From: Lentinus brumalis
Taxonomy: Eukaryota > Basidiomycota > Agaricomycetes > Polyporales > Polyporaceae
DNA length: 42,398 nt
Reading direction: 5' to 3'
NCBI GenBank assembly: GCA_001792895.1
Contig: MARA01000089.1
Coordinates: 1 to 42,398 of the forward strand
Position 1 is the stretch's first letter, and each line of letters begins with the position of its first letter. A model generated the notes under the pieces. It made no database searches. It saw only the letters and a program-made list of their open reading frames with translations, and was not told the DNA's origin. Both the position numbers and the translations under genes were made by a program. This document shows, in pieces, positions 10,324 to 22,100 of the stretch.

Positions 10324-13300
10324 GTGGACCTTCTCGACGTGGACCTCCTCGATGTGGACCTCCTCGATGTGGGCCTTGGCTGCCTCCATGTCGACCTCGG
10401 CTGCCTCCATGTCGACGTCGGTGGCCTTCACATTGGTCGGGGCTACTGTCTGCTGGAGGCTGCCGCTGCCGGAGTCATCGGGGCTCGCTTTCTCGACTAT
10501 CTTGGCCTCAACCTCGCTGCCCTTCACGTCGGGCATGACTATCATCTCTTTGACATTGCCACTACCAGATTGGTTGGGCCCAGCTGTTTCCGGTTGTACT
10601 GCATCTGCAGTCAGAATCTGGGAGCTGACGGAGGAGATCGACACGCACCAAAGAGGGGCGTGGGGGTGAATGCATAAGTTTGGGGCGGAGAGGAGCGGGC
10701 AATGGGTGGCAGAGTGGATGGGCCCTCTGCCATCGTATTCTGCATAGAGGGACCTTGCTGCATCTCGTCTGGGTTTGTATATCTGCATATAGAGAACTCA
10801 GCAAAGAATGGACTGCGCGGGAACAGACACTCATACGAGGACTCATCCAACAGCGGCTGCAGGGAAGTGGTGCCCATGTCCATGCGGCCCCTCAATTCGT
10901 CAACCTTGCGTTCCAGACCAGCAATCTGCTCGGATTGGTTCCTGACCTGGAGCAATGCGCGGTCGAGCTTCTGGCGGAGCGCCTCCCTCGACGCCGTGGC
11001 CTCCATGAGGGAAAACTTGAGGGAGGTGATCTCCGCGCCTTGGCTCTCATTGGCGTGGGTCTGGAGCACGCGAAGATGGTGCACAATTGCAGCCTTTAGG
11101 CCATTGATGCTGCTCGCACTGGAGATGTCGTCGAAGGGCTCCTCATCATGGGGCATGACGTCGAAATCGGGGGCAAACAGCGACTCAGATCTGGAATGGT
11201 CTTCCCTGGATCTGGCTGGAACGACAGGAGAGACGAAGTCTTCTATCATGGGCATGTCACGCCACGAAACTGAATCAATTAGTGAAGCAAACAATGCAGA
11301 GAAGGTGGCACTCACCACCATGATCAGGAACCTCTGATGTCCCTCGACGAAACCGCTTGCGTTCTGGCTGAAAGTGTGCAGACTCAGCGGCCACGTCTTC
11401 TCCTGGCAACAATCCAGGATCCATGGAGCTCACCTCGTCCATGGACTCAGCTGGGGTCTCACGGTGCCTCTTCTGACCACGCGGTGCCTCCTCGAACAGG
11501 TTCTCGTTCTGCTTGGGAAGAAACCGGGTCTCCTCCTGCTCGGGAAGGAACCGGGTGTCCTCCTGCTGATCTGCCTGTGCCGCAGCATCGTCAGCAAGCT
11601 CGTCCACCTGCGAGTCAATGCTGCTGTCCTCCTCAGAAAGGACAACATTGGACGACTTGTGTCGGCTGCCCTGCTTGCCCGTGCCCGGTGGCTTGCCCGT
11701 GCCCGGTGGCTTGCCCGTGCCCGGTGGCTTGCCCGTGCCCGGCGGCTTGCCCGTGCCCGGTGGCTTGCCCGTGCCCACTGCTTTGTGCTTGCCCTTGAGC
11801 TTGATCCTGAGGATGCTGACCTCCTCATCCTCGTCTTCAGTGCCCTGGTAGACGGCGGGGGTCTTCTTTCCCTGGCCGCTTGCCTTCTTGGGCTTGGGGG
11901 CACTTGAGTGAGATGAGGATGAGGGACGGCGGCGCCGCTTCTTGTCCCCCTTCCCGTCATCGTCGTCGTCCTCCTCATCCTCCTCGTCCTCCTCGTCCTC
12001 CTCGTCCTCCTCGTTCTCCTCGTCCTCCTCGTTCTCCTCGTCCTCCTCAGCATCGTCGCCCTTCCCTATGTCCTCCTCGTCCTCATCATACTCAGCATCC
12101 TCGTCGTACTCAGGTCCATCGTCCTCACTCTCTTCATCACTGCCAGCCATCGACTTCCGAGAGTGAGAGCGGGAGTGCGGTGCACCGGTGGTGGACTCAT
12201 CCTCCTCACTGTCCTCATTGCCAGAGACAGGAGCGAGGACATGGCCACGCTTCGAGCCTTCCTTGACGGGCGCATAGCGCTTCCCGACATCCGAGGCCCA
12301 GTACGATCGTCCCAGCGCCACCAGCTGCTTTGTGTACCAGCCAGGAACCCCAGAGTCCTTCAGCTCCTGCTGCACAGCTTTGCTGATCGAGGTGCGGGGG
12401 TGCTTGAGCTTCGGGTTGTTCGGCTTGTTCTTTTGCTGGAAGTGGAACACGATATAGGTGCGCTCGAACAGCGTCCACTTGCCGGGAGGGGTAAGGCTGC
12501 AGGCACGGCGATGGTTCTTGCAGTGGTTGCACGCGGCGCCGGTGAGGAAGTTCATGCGGCATGTCAGGTTGTCACGGTGGCAACATTCGCAGGGGATTTT
12601 CTAAGTGGATGTTAGGGACATAGCATTGAGCGTAGGTGGACGAGTCAACGTTACATACCATAGGAACCCAGTTGTCCACCAGCTTCTGCTTCTGGAAGTC
12701 GTAGTTGCCGGGCAAGGGTCCAGGATTCACGAGGGGCTTCCCGCGTTTGACCGTCCTGCCAGACTTGTCCATCTTGATGGGCTTGTGCAGTGACATCTCC
12801 CTGGCGCCCTGCGACGCTGAGCTCGACCTGCCTGTCCGGCTTGCCCGAGGGGCATTGCTCGAGGTGCCCCGCCTGCCCGCACTGCCCGTGCCCGGCTTCT
12901 TGTCCGATGTTGAGACTGGGGTGGCAGCGGGAAATGTTGTGCTAGCACTACGCCGGCCAGAACGGGTGATGCGGGTTGTGCGGCTAGCACCAGGTGCAGG
13001 GGATGGGGAGGACTTGGTTTCAACCTGAGCAGGCGGGGCTGGGATGTTCTTCTTTGCCGCATGCCCGCTCGAGGTGTCCGTGGGCTGGGCAGCGGGGGAC
13101 GGAGTGGTGACAGACTGGACGGGGGGGGCTGCGGCAGTGCCCGCGGAAGCTGTCGCAGCGGCAGCGGCTGGTTGGCATCAGTCAGTAGCAGCAATAATAG
13201 CCAGGCTCATGGCACGCACCAGGCTCCTTGCCCAAATTGCCCACAACATTTGCGTCCTCGAGGATGAAGTTCTTCACAGCAAAGGGGGCGGTGGCAGGGT

Positions 13301-13574
13301 CCATGGCCTCGATGTCGTACGGCCGCCGGGCTTCATAGGCTTGGTTGTGTTCGTGAAGAAATGCGAGCACAAAGGGGGGGACCGGGATGTTGGACCACGT
13401 CGCATGCTTGAGCAACAGCTCTAGCTGAGGGATTGCAGCGTAGAACTGTGCTTCCCAGTGCGCTCGGGTTGGGTGATCGAGGGCAGGCCGAGCACTCCAG
13501 GCAAGGTGGGCAAAGTGGGCAACTTTGCGCACTTGCTGGAGGAGGGCTTCAGGGGTGACAGGGACTGTTTCCAT
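10297..13574 (-). CDS. Zn2Cys6 zinc-cluster protein, 3' end cut by transposon
   Basis: This is a leftward five-exon gene (13574-13220, 13167-12659, 12600-11316, 11269-10649, 10604-10297), all junctions in phase, about 1025 residues. Exon 1 encodes a helical conserved-looking region. Exon 2 is Ala/Pro/Ser/Thr-rich and basic. Exon 3 opens with C-x2-C-x6-C-x9-C-x2-C-x6-C, the spacing of fungal Zn2Cys6 DNA-binding clusters. It is followed by a long Asp/Glu run (near 11950-12070) and six GTGKPP repeats (near 11670-11780). Exon 4 holds a coiled coil of about 60 residues. The last seven codons and the stop (HQWYPDL) come from the TIR, so the native C-terminus is missing. It faces the proline-rich gene divergently. 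The target genes are unknown, and it may itself be part of a repeated family. Confidence 0.7.
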
Positions 13575-13842
13575 ATTGTCTGAGGGATGAATGTAACAGA
13601 GCGTGTTCAACGTAGGGGATGAGTTGGAGAGAATGCAGACAATGGTCAAGGCATCGGCCCAAGACTCGTGCAATCAAACCTTATCTGATGAGATCTCGAT
13701 TCTGGCGCTTGGAGACGCAGCCAAATCATTGTCGTTTGCCCTTTTCTGCCTTTGACTCCTCCCCCGTGGATCCTGTCAGAGGTAAGTCAATATATGCTTG
13801 CTGGTATGGTGTCTTTCTGACCCAGATGATACAAAGACCACC
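13575..13842. promoter_or_regulatory. shared divergent promoter region
   Basis: These 268 bases separate the start codons of the leftward zinc-cluster gene and the rightward proline-rich gene, so both promoters must lie here unless unseen 5' exons exist. I could not pick out a convincing TATA box. An upstream in-frame extension of the leftward gene to an ATG at 13673 is possible but was not preferred. Confidence 0.4.
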
Positions 13843-15306
13843 ATGTCTCAGGTGAGGCTTGAAGGTTCTGCCAGGCACAATGGCCGGGCACAACATACTG
13901 ATGCACCGTTATAGAAGCAGAACACGAAGCACAAGACTAGCTTTAGGGCAATCGATCAAAGTGCTGACCAGAGCGAGGATGAGACAAACCCAGGAGAGAG
14001 TTCTCAGCAGTCCCCAGAAATGGCCATAGACCCACCAACAGTGGGGTGGTATGTCAACGGGAGAAGAGAACTGGGCATGAAGTTTGCTCTAGTGTCACCA
14101 CGTGCGTGCTGTGTCTAGTTCAACCATCCCTACAAGGCTGATCATGCATATAATCTAGCTGGTGGCCCAAGTAATGGGCTCATACCTGTTACGCCCGGCA
14201 TGCCCACGCCATCCACTGTGCCCGCGGCGCCCGTCGAGCCTGTGCCCCAAGCCGTGCCCGCAGTGCCCGCGGTGCCTGTACCCTCGACTGTGCCCGCGTT
14301 GCCCATCCCGTCCGGCGTGCCCACTGCATCCCCCGTCCGCGGCCCGTCTACTGTGCCCGCTGTGCCCGCCATGCACTCGCGCATCCCCGGTAGTCCCATT
14401 GGAGCTCCTAGCAGCGCCTCTAGCTTTGCCGGAGTCACTGGTTTGGGCTTTGAGGGGCTTGTCTCCGGCAATCCGTTTGACTTTAATGTCGCCCTGCCCG
14501 GCCCCAAGTCTGACGTCAAGGTCCGAGTGCCGGGGGCTCCTCTTGGTGTTCAGGATCAAGTGCCCCACCGTTCATCGAGCGTGCAAGCTCCTGTCCCTAG
14601 AACACCTCTAGGCTTCACGGCTCCAGTCCCTGCAACCCCACTGGGCTCCGCCGCTCCGGTGCCCGCAACCCCGCTCGGCTTTACCGCCCCAGTGCCCACA
14701 ACCCCGCTCGGCTTTACCGCCCCAGTGCCTGCAACCCTGCTCGGTTTTACCGCCCCCGTGCCTGGAAGCCCGCTTGGCTTCAATACTCCACTTCCCGGAA
14801 GTCCACTCCGCTCCACTGCTCCAGTGCCGGGGACTGTCCCTGTACCCAGCAGCCACCCTGCCACCGACACCTTCATAGAGCCTACAACAGCATCTCGTCC
14901 ATCAAAGCGTCGCAAGCGCGTCGCTTTTTCGGAGCCTTCAGTGCCTGCAGCAGTCCCGGTTCCGTCCGAGAGTGCGATGGCATCTACGCCTGGCATGCCG
15001 GGTACAGGCGATGTTTCCCCGGGTGATCCATTGGCTCCTGGTGTTCGATCTCTCCCACACAATGAAGCCCCAGTCCTGGAGCACCGAGAGGCCTACTTAT
15101 CCCTGGTGCGCATGGCATACGACACGAATATGTACTCAGGGGAGCGTATGGCATACCTGAGGGCTGAGCGCCAAGCCATGGTGGAGCTTGCAAAAACCGC
15201 AGGGAAAGTGGGTATGTCTGGCATGATGTTGCGAGCAGGCGAGTGGCAGACGTACAACGATGATCTTGTTGCACTTGGAAACATGTTTTTCCCTGACGTT
15301 GAGTAG
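13843..15306 (+). CDS. proline-rich repeat protein, function unknown
   Basis: This is a three-exon gene: 13843-13851 (only MSQ), 13915-14101 and 14159-15306, with junctions in phase, 447 residues. The introns (63 and 57 bp) have normal GT-AG ends. The middle of the protein is low-complexity: a Val/Pro/Ala-rich stretch, then seven degenerate 11-residue repeats of the type APVPATPLGFT (about 14590-14840). A basic patch with SKRRKR follows and could be a nuclear signal. The last 80 residues are non-repetitive and helical, and may be the conserved part of the protein. I do not recognise the family. Its neighbour is the divergent zinc-cluster gene, so the two may be expressed together. Confidence 0.6.
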
Positions 15307-15471
15307 AGAAATGTACATCGTAGTGTGATGTCTATACATGTACTCAGGTTCTGTGGCTGTGTGTAATGTCCCTCCATGCAGCGCAGAACAGACAATGTAT
15401 ACTTACAGTTACATGGAGAGTAGTGGCGAGGGAGCTCGGGAATGGGCATTTGGTGCCCAACGCAGGCAGGC

Positions 15472-15618
15472 ATACGGGCACCTCAACGGGCACACCACGG
15501 GCATTCAACGGGCAGCGGACATACGGGCACCTTACCGGGCACACCTCGGGCATTCAATGGGCAGCGGGCATGCGGGCACCCCACCGGGCACACCTCGGGC
15601 ATTCAATGGGCATCAGAC
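15472..15618. repeat. 49-bp minisatellite, three units
   Basis: Three consecutive 49-bp units share the words CGGGCAC, CGGGCACAC and CGGGCATTCAA. The first unit differs most from the other two. It lies in the 3' flank of the proline-rich gene and shows no coding potential. Confidence 0.8.
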
Positions 15619-16288
15619 GGGTAAACATCAATTGACGATGGCTTCTCATTATAATGGGAGTTTGACGACAGAGCTGTGCTGAGGAGTGAATCCCAGTGAG
15701 AATCAACAGTATACTTGTCGATATCTATGCCATATCATCCGGTTGGAACCAGGAGATTTACTGTGGATATCAGCATGTATGTAACAAAGGCCCTGAACCA
15801 TGCTGGAGACATTATCCACTGGTACTCACCAATGTCTGTTGGTTCCCTGCGGTGCGTAGTGGTAAGATACCATACCCAGCTGCAGACTGGCAGTAAAATA
15901 TGGAAATCATGCATATTCACATGGCTACGCAAATAGATTCCTGCCCGCCCAGCTGCCCGTCCACCTGCCCAGCCGTCCGCATGTCCTTGGACCTGCTCCT
16001 GTGCCTGTCCTCCTGCCCATTTGCCCATCAACTCAGTGTCCGCCCACCCTTGTACATCTACCCGCCTGAGCTGCTTGTACAATTGTTTCTTGCGCTTGTC
16101 TGCCCCTACCCCCGACTCCTGTCCCTACATAGAATGACAACGAGCTCACCTGTATCTGTATCCAGATATGCTAATGTTCGCAGCCCACAGCAGAGGTGTA
16201 GAACAGGAGGGAGGGACACAAGACAGCCAGGGGATGTGATCAAGCAGAGAGAGCAAGGGAGGGCAAGAGTGGTAAGAAAGAGCCATCC
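15619..16288. other. stretch without recognisable gene
   Basis: I see no gene, RNA or mobile-element domain here. The sequence is moderately AT-rich, then C-rich from about 15940 with many CTGCCC words. Long open frames that start here and run into the 98-bp array are caused by that array. Confidence 0.5.
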
Positions 16289-17088
16289 ATGGGATCCGGG
16301 GTCGCAGACGGACCCCGTCCAGCCCCGAACCGGCCCGAGCCATCCACGGGATGCGGACCTGGACGACCCCCTCCCCGTGCCCCGAACCGGCCCGAGCCAT
16401 CCACGGGATGCGGACCTGGACGACCCCCTCCCCGTGCCCCGACCCCTCGTCCAGGGTCGCAGACGGACCCTGTCCAGCCCCGAACCGGCCCGAGCCATCC
16501 ACAGGATGCGGACCTGGACGACCCCCTCCCCGTGCCCCGACCCCTCGTCCAGGGTCGCAGACGGACCCCGTCCAGCCCCGAACCGGCCCGAGCCATCCAC
16601 GGGATGCGGACCTGGACGACCCCCTCCCCGTGCCCTGACCCCTCGTCCAGGGTCGCAGACGGACCCCGTCCAGCCCCGAACCGGCCCGAGCCATCCACGG
16701 GATGCGGACCTGGACGACCCCCTCCCCGTGCCCCGACCCCTCGTCCAGGGTCGCAGACGGACCCCGTCCAGCCCCGAACCGGCCCGAGCCATCCACGGGA
16801 TGCGGACCTGGACGACCCCCTCCCCGTGCCCCGACCCTCGTCCAGGGTCGCAGACGGACCCCGTCCAGCCCCGAACCGGCCCGAGCCATCCACGGGATGC
16901 GGACCTGGACGACCCCCTCCCCGTGCCCCGACCCCTCGTCCAGGGTCGCAGACGGACCCCGTCCAGCCCCGAACCGGCCCGAGCCATCCACGGGATGCGG
17001 ACCTGGACGACCCCCTCCCCGTGCCCCGACCCCTCGTCCAGGGTCGCAGACGGACCCCGTCCAGCCCCGAACCGGCCCAAGCCATCCA
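16289..17088. repeat. 98-bp GC-rich minisatellite, about eight units
   Basis: The word CAGACGGACC occurs at 16305, 16460, 16558, 16656, 16754, 16851, 16949 and 17047, a period of 98 bp with one 97-bp unit and one interrupted first unit. The unit is very GC-rich and contains CGAGCCATCCACGGGATG. As 98 is not a multiple of three and no frame has a stop, ORFs of more than 280 codons appear in several frames on both strands; I regard them as artefacts. Confidence 0.95.
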
Positions 17089-17415
17089 CGAACTGCACAA
17101 CCCAACTGGCTCACCGTCATGTCCATCCAAAACAGCCTGACTGGGCCACAATAGTAGCAACTGCATCAGAGCCCAACCAGGCCACCTCCATGGCCATGTA
17201 GCGGTTCTGACCGGGGCATGATATGCAGCTATACCCCCGCCATACACCCCATACATCCAGTATTCAATCTAGAATAGATTACTGTAATACTTGCCCTACT
17301 GCCCAACTGGACCACTAGAGTGTCAACCCACTTCATCCGACCAGGTCCAACTGGCCCACCGTAGTGGGACTTTGTGAGTCCAACTCAGCCAGTACAGTGG
17401 GCAATGTGGGCTGAA
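17089..17415. other. stretch without gene, next to truncated KDZ gene
   Basis: No coding signal is visible. Short related words such as CAACTGGCCCACCGTAG and GACTGGGCCACAATAG recur, often next to CAACTGG, hinting at an older decayed repeat. Homology to KDZ transposases on the minus strand stops abruptly at about 17416. Confidence 0.4.
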
Positions 17416-18793
17416 TTATGTGATCTCCTTGCTTTTCGACGCCAGCTCATTTCCGTCCGCCCAGATACGCTCGGAGCCCTCCCCGTCAGTCATCCCTACC
17501 CCCGGAAGGTAATTGTACGAAAACTTGAATCGGCATTGAGGGATGTGCGCCGCCAGATGGAACTTCCCGACCGCTATGAGCGTCGGAGGGAAGTGGGTCA
17601 GACGGATAGAGGGCAGGAAGGCGAAGCGTTCGCGGATACTCTGCATGCGCGTTGCGAAGTTGATGCGGTACTGACAGTTGATGTCATATCCAGCGACATG
17701 CATGTGCAGCTTCATCCAGCGTTGCAACCCGCAAAGTTGGACGTAGTCGACGTAGGCATAGCTACAACCCGCCGTCAGTAACCATGTGTGTGCGTAAGGA
17801 CAAGGTCACTCACGCTTCTCCGGCCGTGAGATCCACCGTTCCGGTAGGGAGAACGAACATATGGCGCGCGCACGCCATACCGACCGTTCCGGAGACCCGG
17901 CCACCATATGTTCCGTAGCCCATTGCACCGAACTTATGGCACGTCGTAGACTATTCGCATGATCGTGAGTACGGCACCCCGGGGTCAATACATACAGGAC
18001 ATACCTCTTTCGGGGAATTCTGCCGCAAACTTTGATATGTTGCGAAGTCATTTTCGTTGGCGAAGAAGAGCACACCGAGGGTGAGCGGTACGTCGTCGGC
18101 ATCCATCGGTTTCATCTTCTGGTTCTGCTGGAAGTTCCCATCCGTTGTGTGGAACAGAGCATCCAGGTACCTAAGCTCTCGTAAGACCGCCATTCTCGCG
18201 TCCGAGGAAAAGTACGCACTCTTCGCCTTGAGGTCTCTTGCCATCCCAGCGTGGGTCCATGTTGATGTCTGGTTGTGGGCATGCTGGACATAGCACGGCA
18301 AGGCAGCCCGGCGCCATGTGCATCGAAGGGACGACATCGAAGCACTTCGTCATTCTCATGAAGGAGAACTCGCGCACGGCCGTCATAAACTCTCTGTACC
18401 GATCCTGGGTAACCGGCGTTTAGAACTGAATATGCTTCTCGCTGCTGGCAGGCTCACGGTCACTTCGTCCGGGCACACATTATCGGTAGACCTCTTAAGG
18501 TATGTAAAGTAATCGTGCGCCGATATTTGGGACTGTAAGCTGAGAAGATGATGGTCTCGCAAACCAGAGATTGTGTACGCCGTGTTCGGCTGCGTCCATG
18601 ACCCTGGCCAGAGACCGTATCGGATGAGTTGCAGCGGCTCAGGGGGTTTCCGCAGAGTATCGGGCTGCGGGCAGTGGCAGAATCGTACATGGTATGTGTC
18701 GATTCCATGCGCGTGAACCACGGTCATCTTGCGCGTGCCTTGATTGAGAGGACATGGCAGTCCGCGCTTGTGTCCGAGGTTGATGGTGAGCTT
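17416..18793 (-). pseudogene. second KDZ transposase, 3' part (core), split and truncated
   Basis: This is the downstream half of a KDZ transposase gene whose upstream half lies at 25034-25843, beyond the inserted retrotransposon. Reading leftward it continues the CxC2-like cluster (LGHKRGLPCP, FCHC) directly from the other half. It then gives the KDZ core: D in TDGNFQ (exon ending near 18030), CARH, D in YDINCQ and E in GEGSERIWA, so the catalytic triad is present. Introns are readable near 18405-18457, 18171-18222, 17946-18006 and 17761-17815. The frame ends at a TAA at 17416, just after the third catalytic residue; the usual C-terminal third is missing. It is clearly different from the transposase of the large element. 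Confidence 0.85.
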
Positions 18794-19161
18794 TGTTACG
18801 ACTGATCGTCGAGGGGGATCAGGAAAGACTCACGAGACGAGCAGGGGCGTCGACGAGCACTTGTGCAGCGAGAGCGGAGCAATGCTCGACGATCAGGGCT
18901 GGGGACAAGATGTATTGAGAGAGGTATCTACAGAGCGAAGTACAGCTTGGCTTACCTGGGGACAAGAGGTCGAAACTGAGGGTCCCCAGGTAGCGCTGGT
19001 GGTCTTATATACATGAGGGAACAATAGTGTCAGAAGACAATAGCGTGAGAGACATCATGGATGAAGACAATAGCGTGAGAGGGACCATGGGAATCATGGT
19101 GATCGAACAATAGGATGACTGGGAAAGGAAATGAATAGTACCGGGGAGGCTGTTCGTAACA
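18794..19161 (-). repeat. 3' LTR of chromovirus
   Basis: The LTR is 368 bp, identical to 24661-25028 except at 18890. On the minus strand a TATA-like TGTATATAAG lies at 19004-19013. The word GACAATAGCGTGAGAG occurs twice on the plus strand, near 19038 and 19067, within what should be U3. Confidence 0.95.
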
Positions 19162-19174
19162 GTACCCCCCTCCC
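19162..19174 (-). other. polypurine tract
   Basis: On the minus strand GGGAGGGGGGTAC lies directly against the 3' LTR. This is the expected place and composition for the primer of plus-strand DNA synthesis. Confidence 0.75.
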
Positions 19175-19194
19175 AAGGGTCGTGTCCGCACGAC

Positions 19195-22100
19195 CTAACG
19201 GTGGGATGTTGGGTGTTGCGCGTAGAATTCCATAACCCGCTGTGGAGCATGGGTCAGGTTTTCTGCAGGCTCCCAGCTGTCGTGTTCGGGACCCCATCCC
19301 TTCCACCGTACGAGGTACTGGAGCTTCCTTCCTCGTCCATAGCGGCGAGACTCCAGCACCCGTTCAACTTCGTACTCCTCTTCTCCTTCCACTTCAATCG
19401 GTGCAGGCTCTGGTGGGTGCCGGCCCGGCAGGGAGCTGTGCTTGTGCGGCAGCAGCAGCGACACATGGAAGACTGGATGGATGGGTAGGTCTTTTGGTAG
19501 ACGGAGTTCATAGGCAAGGTTGCCAACTCGGCGTACCACTGGATAGGGACCTGCATACCTGTCCACCAACTTCCGAGGCATTCCTGTGACTCGCAGGTTG
19601 CGAGTGTCCAGCCACACCTTCTGACCTGGCTCAAAGACCGGAGTGTCTCGAGCATGCTGGTCAAAGTGTGCCTTCATGCGTTCCGCAGTGAGCGTCAAGG
19701 CTGCAGTCGCATCCTCCGGGCCCGTCGGAGTTCCTCGCGACGACTGTCCGCTGCAGGAACCTCAGTGGGTAGCATTGGGATGTGGAACTGTGGCTCGAAC
19801 CCATAGAGCAGGTAGAAGGGTGAATACCCCAGAGGAGTGGACATGAGAGTTGAACGCAAACTCTGCAATGGGCAACCACTGCACCCAGTCGTCTCGGCGG
19901 CGTGAGCAGAACATCCGCAAGTAGGCTTCCACCTCCTGGTTCCACCTCTCTGACTGTCCGTCGGTCTGGGGGTGGTACGCAGTGGACAGTGCACTCTCAA
20001 TGCCGAGACCCTTAAGAATGGCACGGAAGAGCTTGCTGGCGAACTGGGGGCCACGGTCGGAGATGATCTTTCGTGGTAGTCCATGGAGGCGGAAATACTC
20101 CCGTATGAAGTTGTTCGCCGCACCCTCGGCATCGATCTCGTCTCGACATGGAATGAGATGCACTAGCTTCGCATGCCGGTCCGCAATGAGCTGCAGCGCG
20201 TTGTACCCATCAACCTCTGGTAGGCCGGTGATGAAGTCACAGGTCACAACCTGACCAGGGCCGTCTGGGATCTCGTTTGGCTGCAGCTGACCGTGCCGTT
20301 TGCCATGGATTGGCTTGCCTCGTCGACAGGTGTCACAGGTCTCAACATAGTTTTTGATGAACTGTGTCATACCCGGCCACCAGTAGTTGCGGCTTACTAG
20401 CTCAATGGTCTTCCACTGGCCTGGGTGCCCAGCGGGTGGTAGGTCGTGGTGCAGGCGAACAATATCTGCCCGTAGTGCGCGATCGTTGGGGACGTAGACC
20501 TTGCCTCGATAGAGGAGAAGACCTTGCTCGACGTTCCAGTCCACCAGATCATTCTGCAGCCGTGCTGGCCCGAGTTGTTCCACCTTGCGCAGTGCCTCTG
20601 CCACCTCTTTCTCGCGGTCTCCACACTCTCGGATCCGACGCAGAAGTGACTTCTCCGGTACAAGGGCCAGATGTCCACGTCTAGCAGCCAGAGAGCGGAA
20701 GTGACTAGGCTGTAGCACCGTGCGACCTTGGTTGTCATCTGCGTCATCTCGCTGGTGGTCAGGGCGACGGGATAGTGCATCTGCTCGACCGTTAGATGTG
20801 CCCGGTTTGTGTGTGATGACGAAGTCAAAACGAGAGAGGTAGAGAGCCCATCGAGCCTGCCGTCTGGTGAGGTTCTGCGCCGTACGCCAGTATTCAAGAT
20901 TCTTGTGATCTGACTGAATCTCGAATGTACTGGGCAGTCCTTCGAGGTAGTGGCGCCACGCCTGGAGGGCACGAATGATTGCGAGCATCTCTTTGTCATA
21001 GATCTCGTAGTTGCGCTCAGCATCATTCATGGATTCGGAGTGGAAGGCGATCGGGTGCCACTTTCCATCCTCCCCCTCCTGCGACAGCACCGCTCCTGTG
21101 GCAAACCCAGAGGCGTCGACTTCCACTCGTGTGGGACGGTCCGGGTCGTAGATGCGGAGTACGGGACTTGTCAGGAAGCACTGCTTCAGCTCCTCAAATG
21201 CCCGCTGCTCCTCCTCTCCCCATTGCCAAGGGACATTGCCGGTCAGCCTGTCTAGAGGCTTGCAGATGGCGCTGAAGTTCCGGATGAAGCGACGATAGAA
21301 GTTCGCAAAGCCGCGAAACTTCCTGATGTCTGACACATTGCGGGGAACTGGCCAGTCTGCGATGCCCTTGACCTTCACCGGGTCCATCTCGACCTGGTTC
21401 TCGGACACGAACATCCCGAGGTACTCCACTTTGGTCTGCTCGAATTCGCACTTCTCTGGTTTACAGAACAGGTCATGCTCCTTCAGACGCTTCAGGACCT
21501 CTCGGACAAGGGTGCGATGTTCAGCAAGGTCATTCGTAAAGATGAGGATGTCGTCGAGATAGACGGTGACCTTGCCAAGAACGATGAGGTCCTTGAAGAT
21601 GTCGTTCATGAATGCAGAGAAGGTGCTGGGGGAGTTGGCCAGACCAAAGAACATGACTGTGGGCTCATAGAGTCCCCGGTTGGTCACGAAGGCCGCTTTC
21701 CACTCGTCGCCTGTCTTTATGCGAACGTTGTTGTACCCCCAGCGAATGTCGAGCTTCGTGAAGTACTTGGCCTTCTTGAGTCGATCCATCAGTTCCGAAA
21801 CCAGCGGCAGCGGGTAACGGTTCTTAATGGTGATGTCGTTCAGCCTCCGATAGTCCTGCACAGGGCGAAGACTGCCATCCTTCTTTTTGACGAAGAAGAA
21901 GGGGGAGGACATCGGTGACTTCGACTCACGAATGTAACCCTTGGCCAGGTTCTCTTCAAGAAACTTATCAAGCTCGACTTGCTCGTTCGGGGATAGAGGG
22001 TACACCTTGGAGTGGAACATCTTGGCATCGGGAACCAGCTCGATAGCATGATCATAGGGGCGATGGTTGGGCAACCGTTCTGACGCCTCCTTTGAAAACA

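Noticed and set aside
11337..12266. Plus-strand ORFs opposite the zinc-cluster gene (Ser-rich and Pro-rich)
   Set aside because: They are mirror images of the acidic Asp/Glu run and the GTGKPP repeats of the minus-strand gene, which has in-phase introns and a Zn2Cys6 motif.
15900..17256. Long ORFs (283-433 codons) on both strands
   Set aside because: They follow from the 98-bp GC-rich minisatellite, which lacks stops in several frames; no recognisable protein features outside the repeat.
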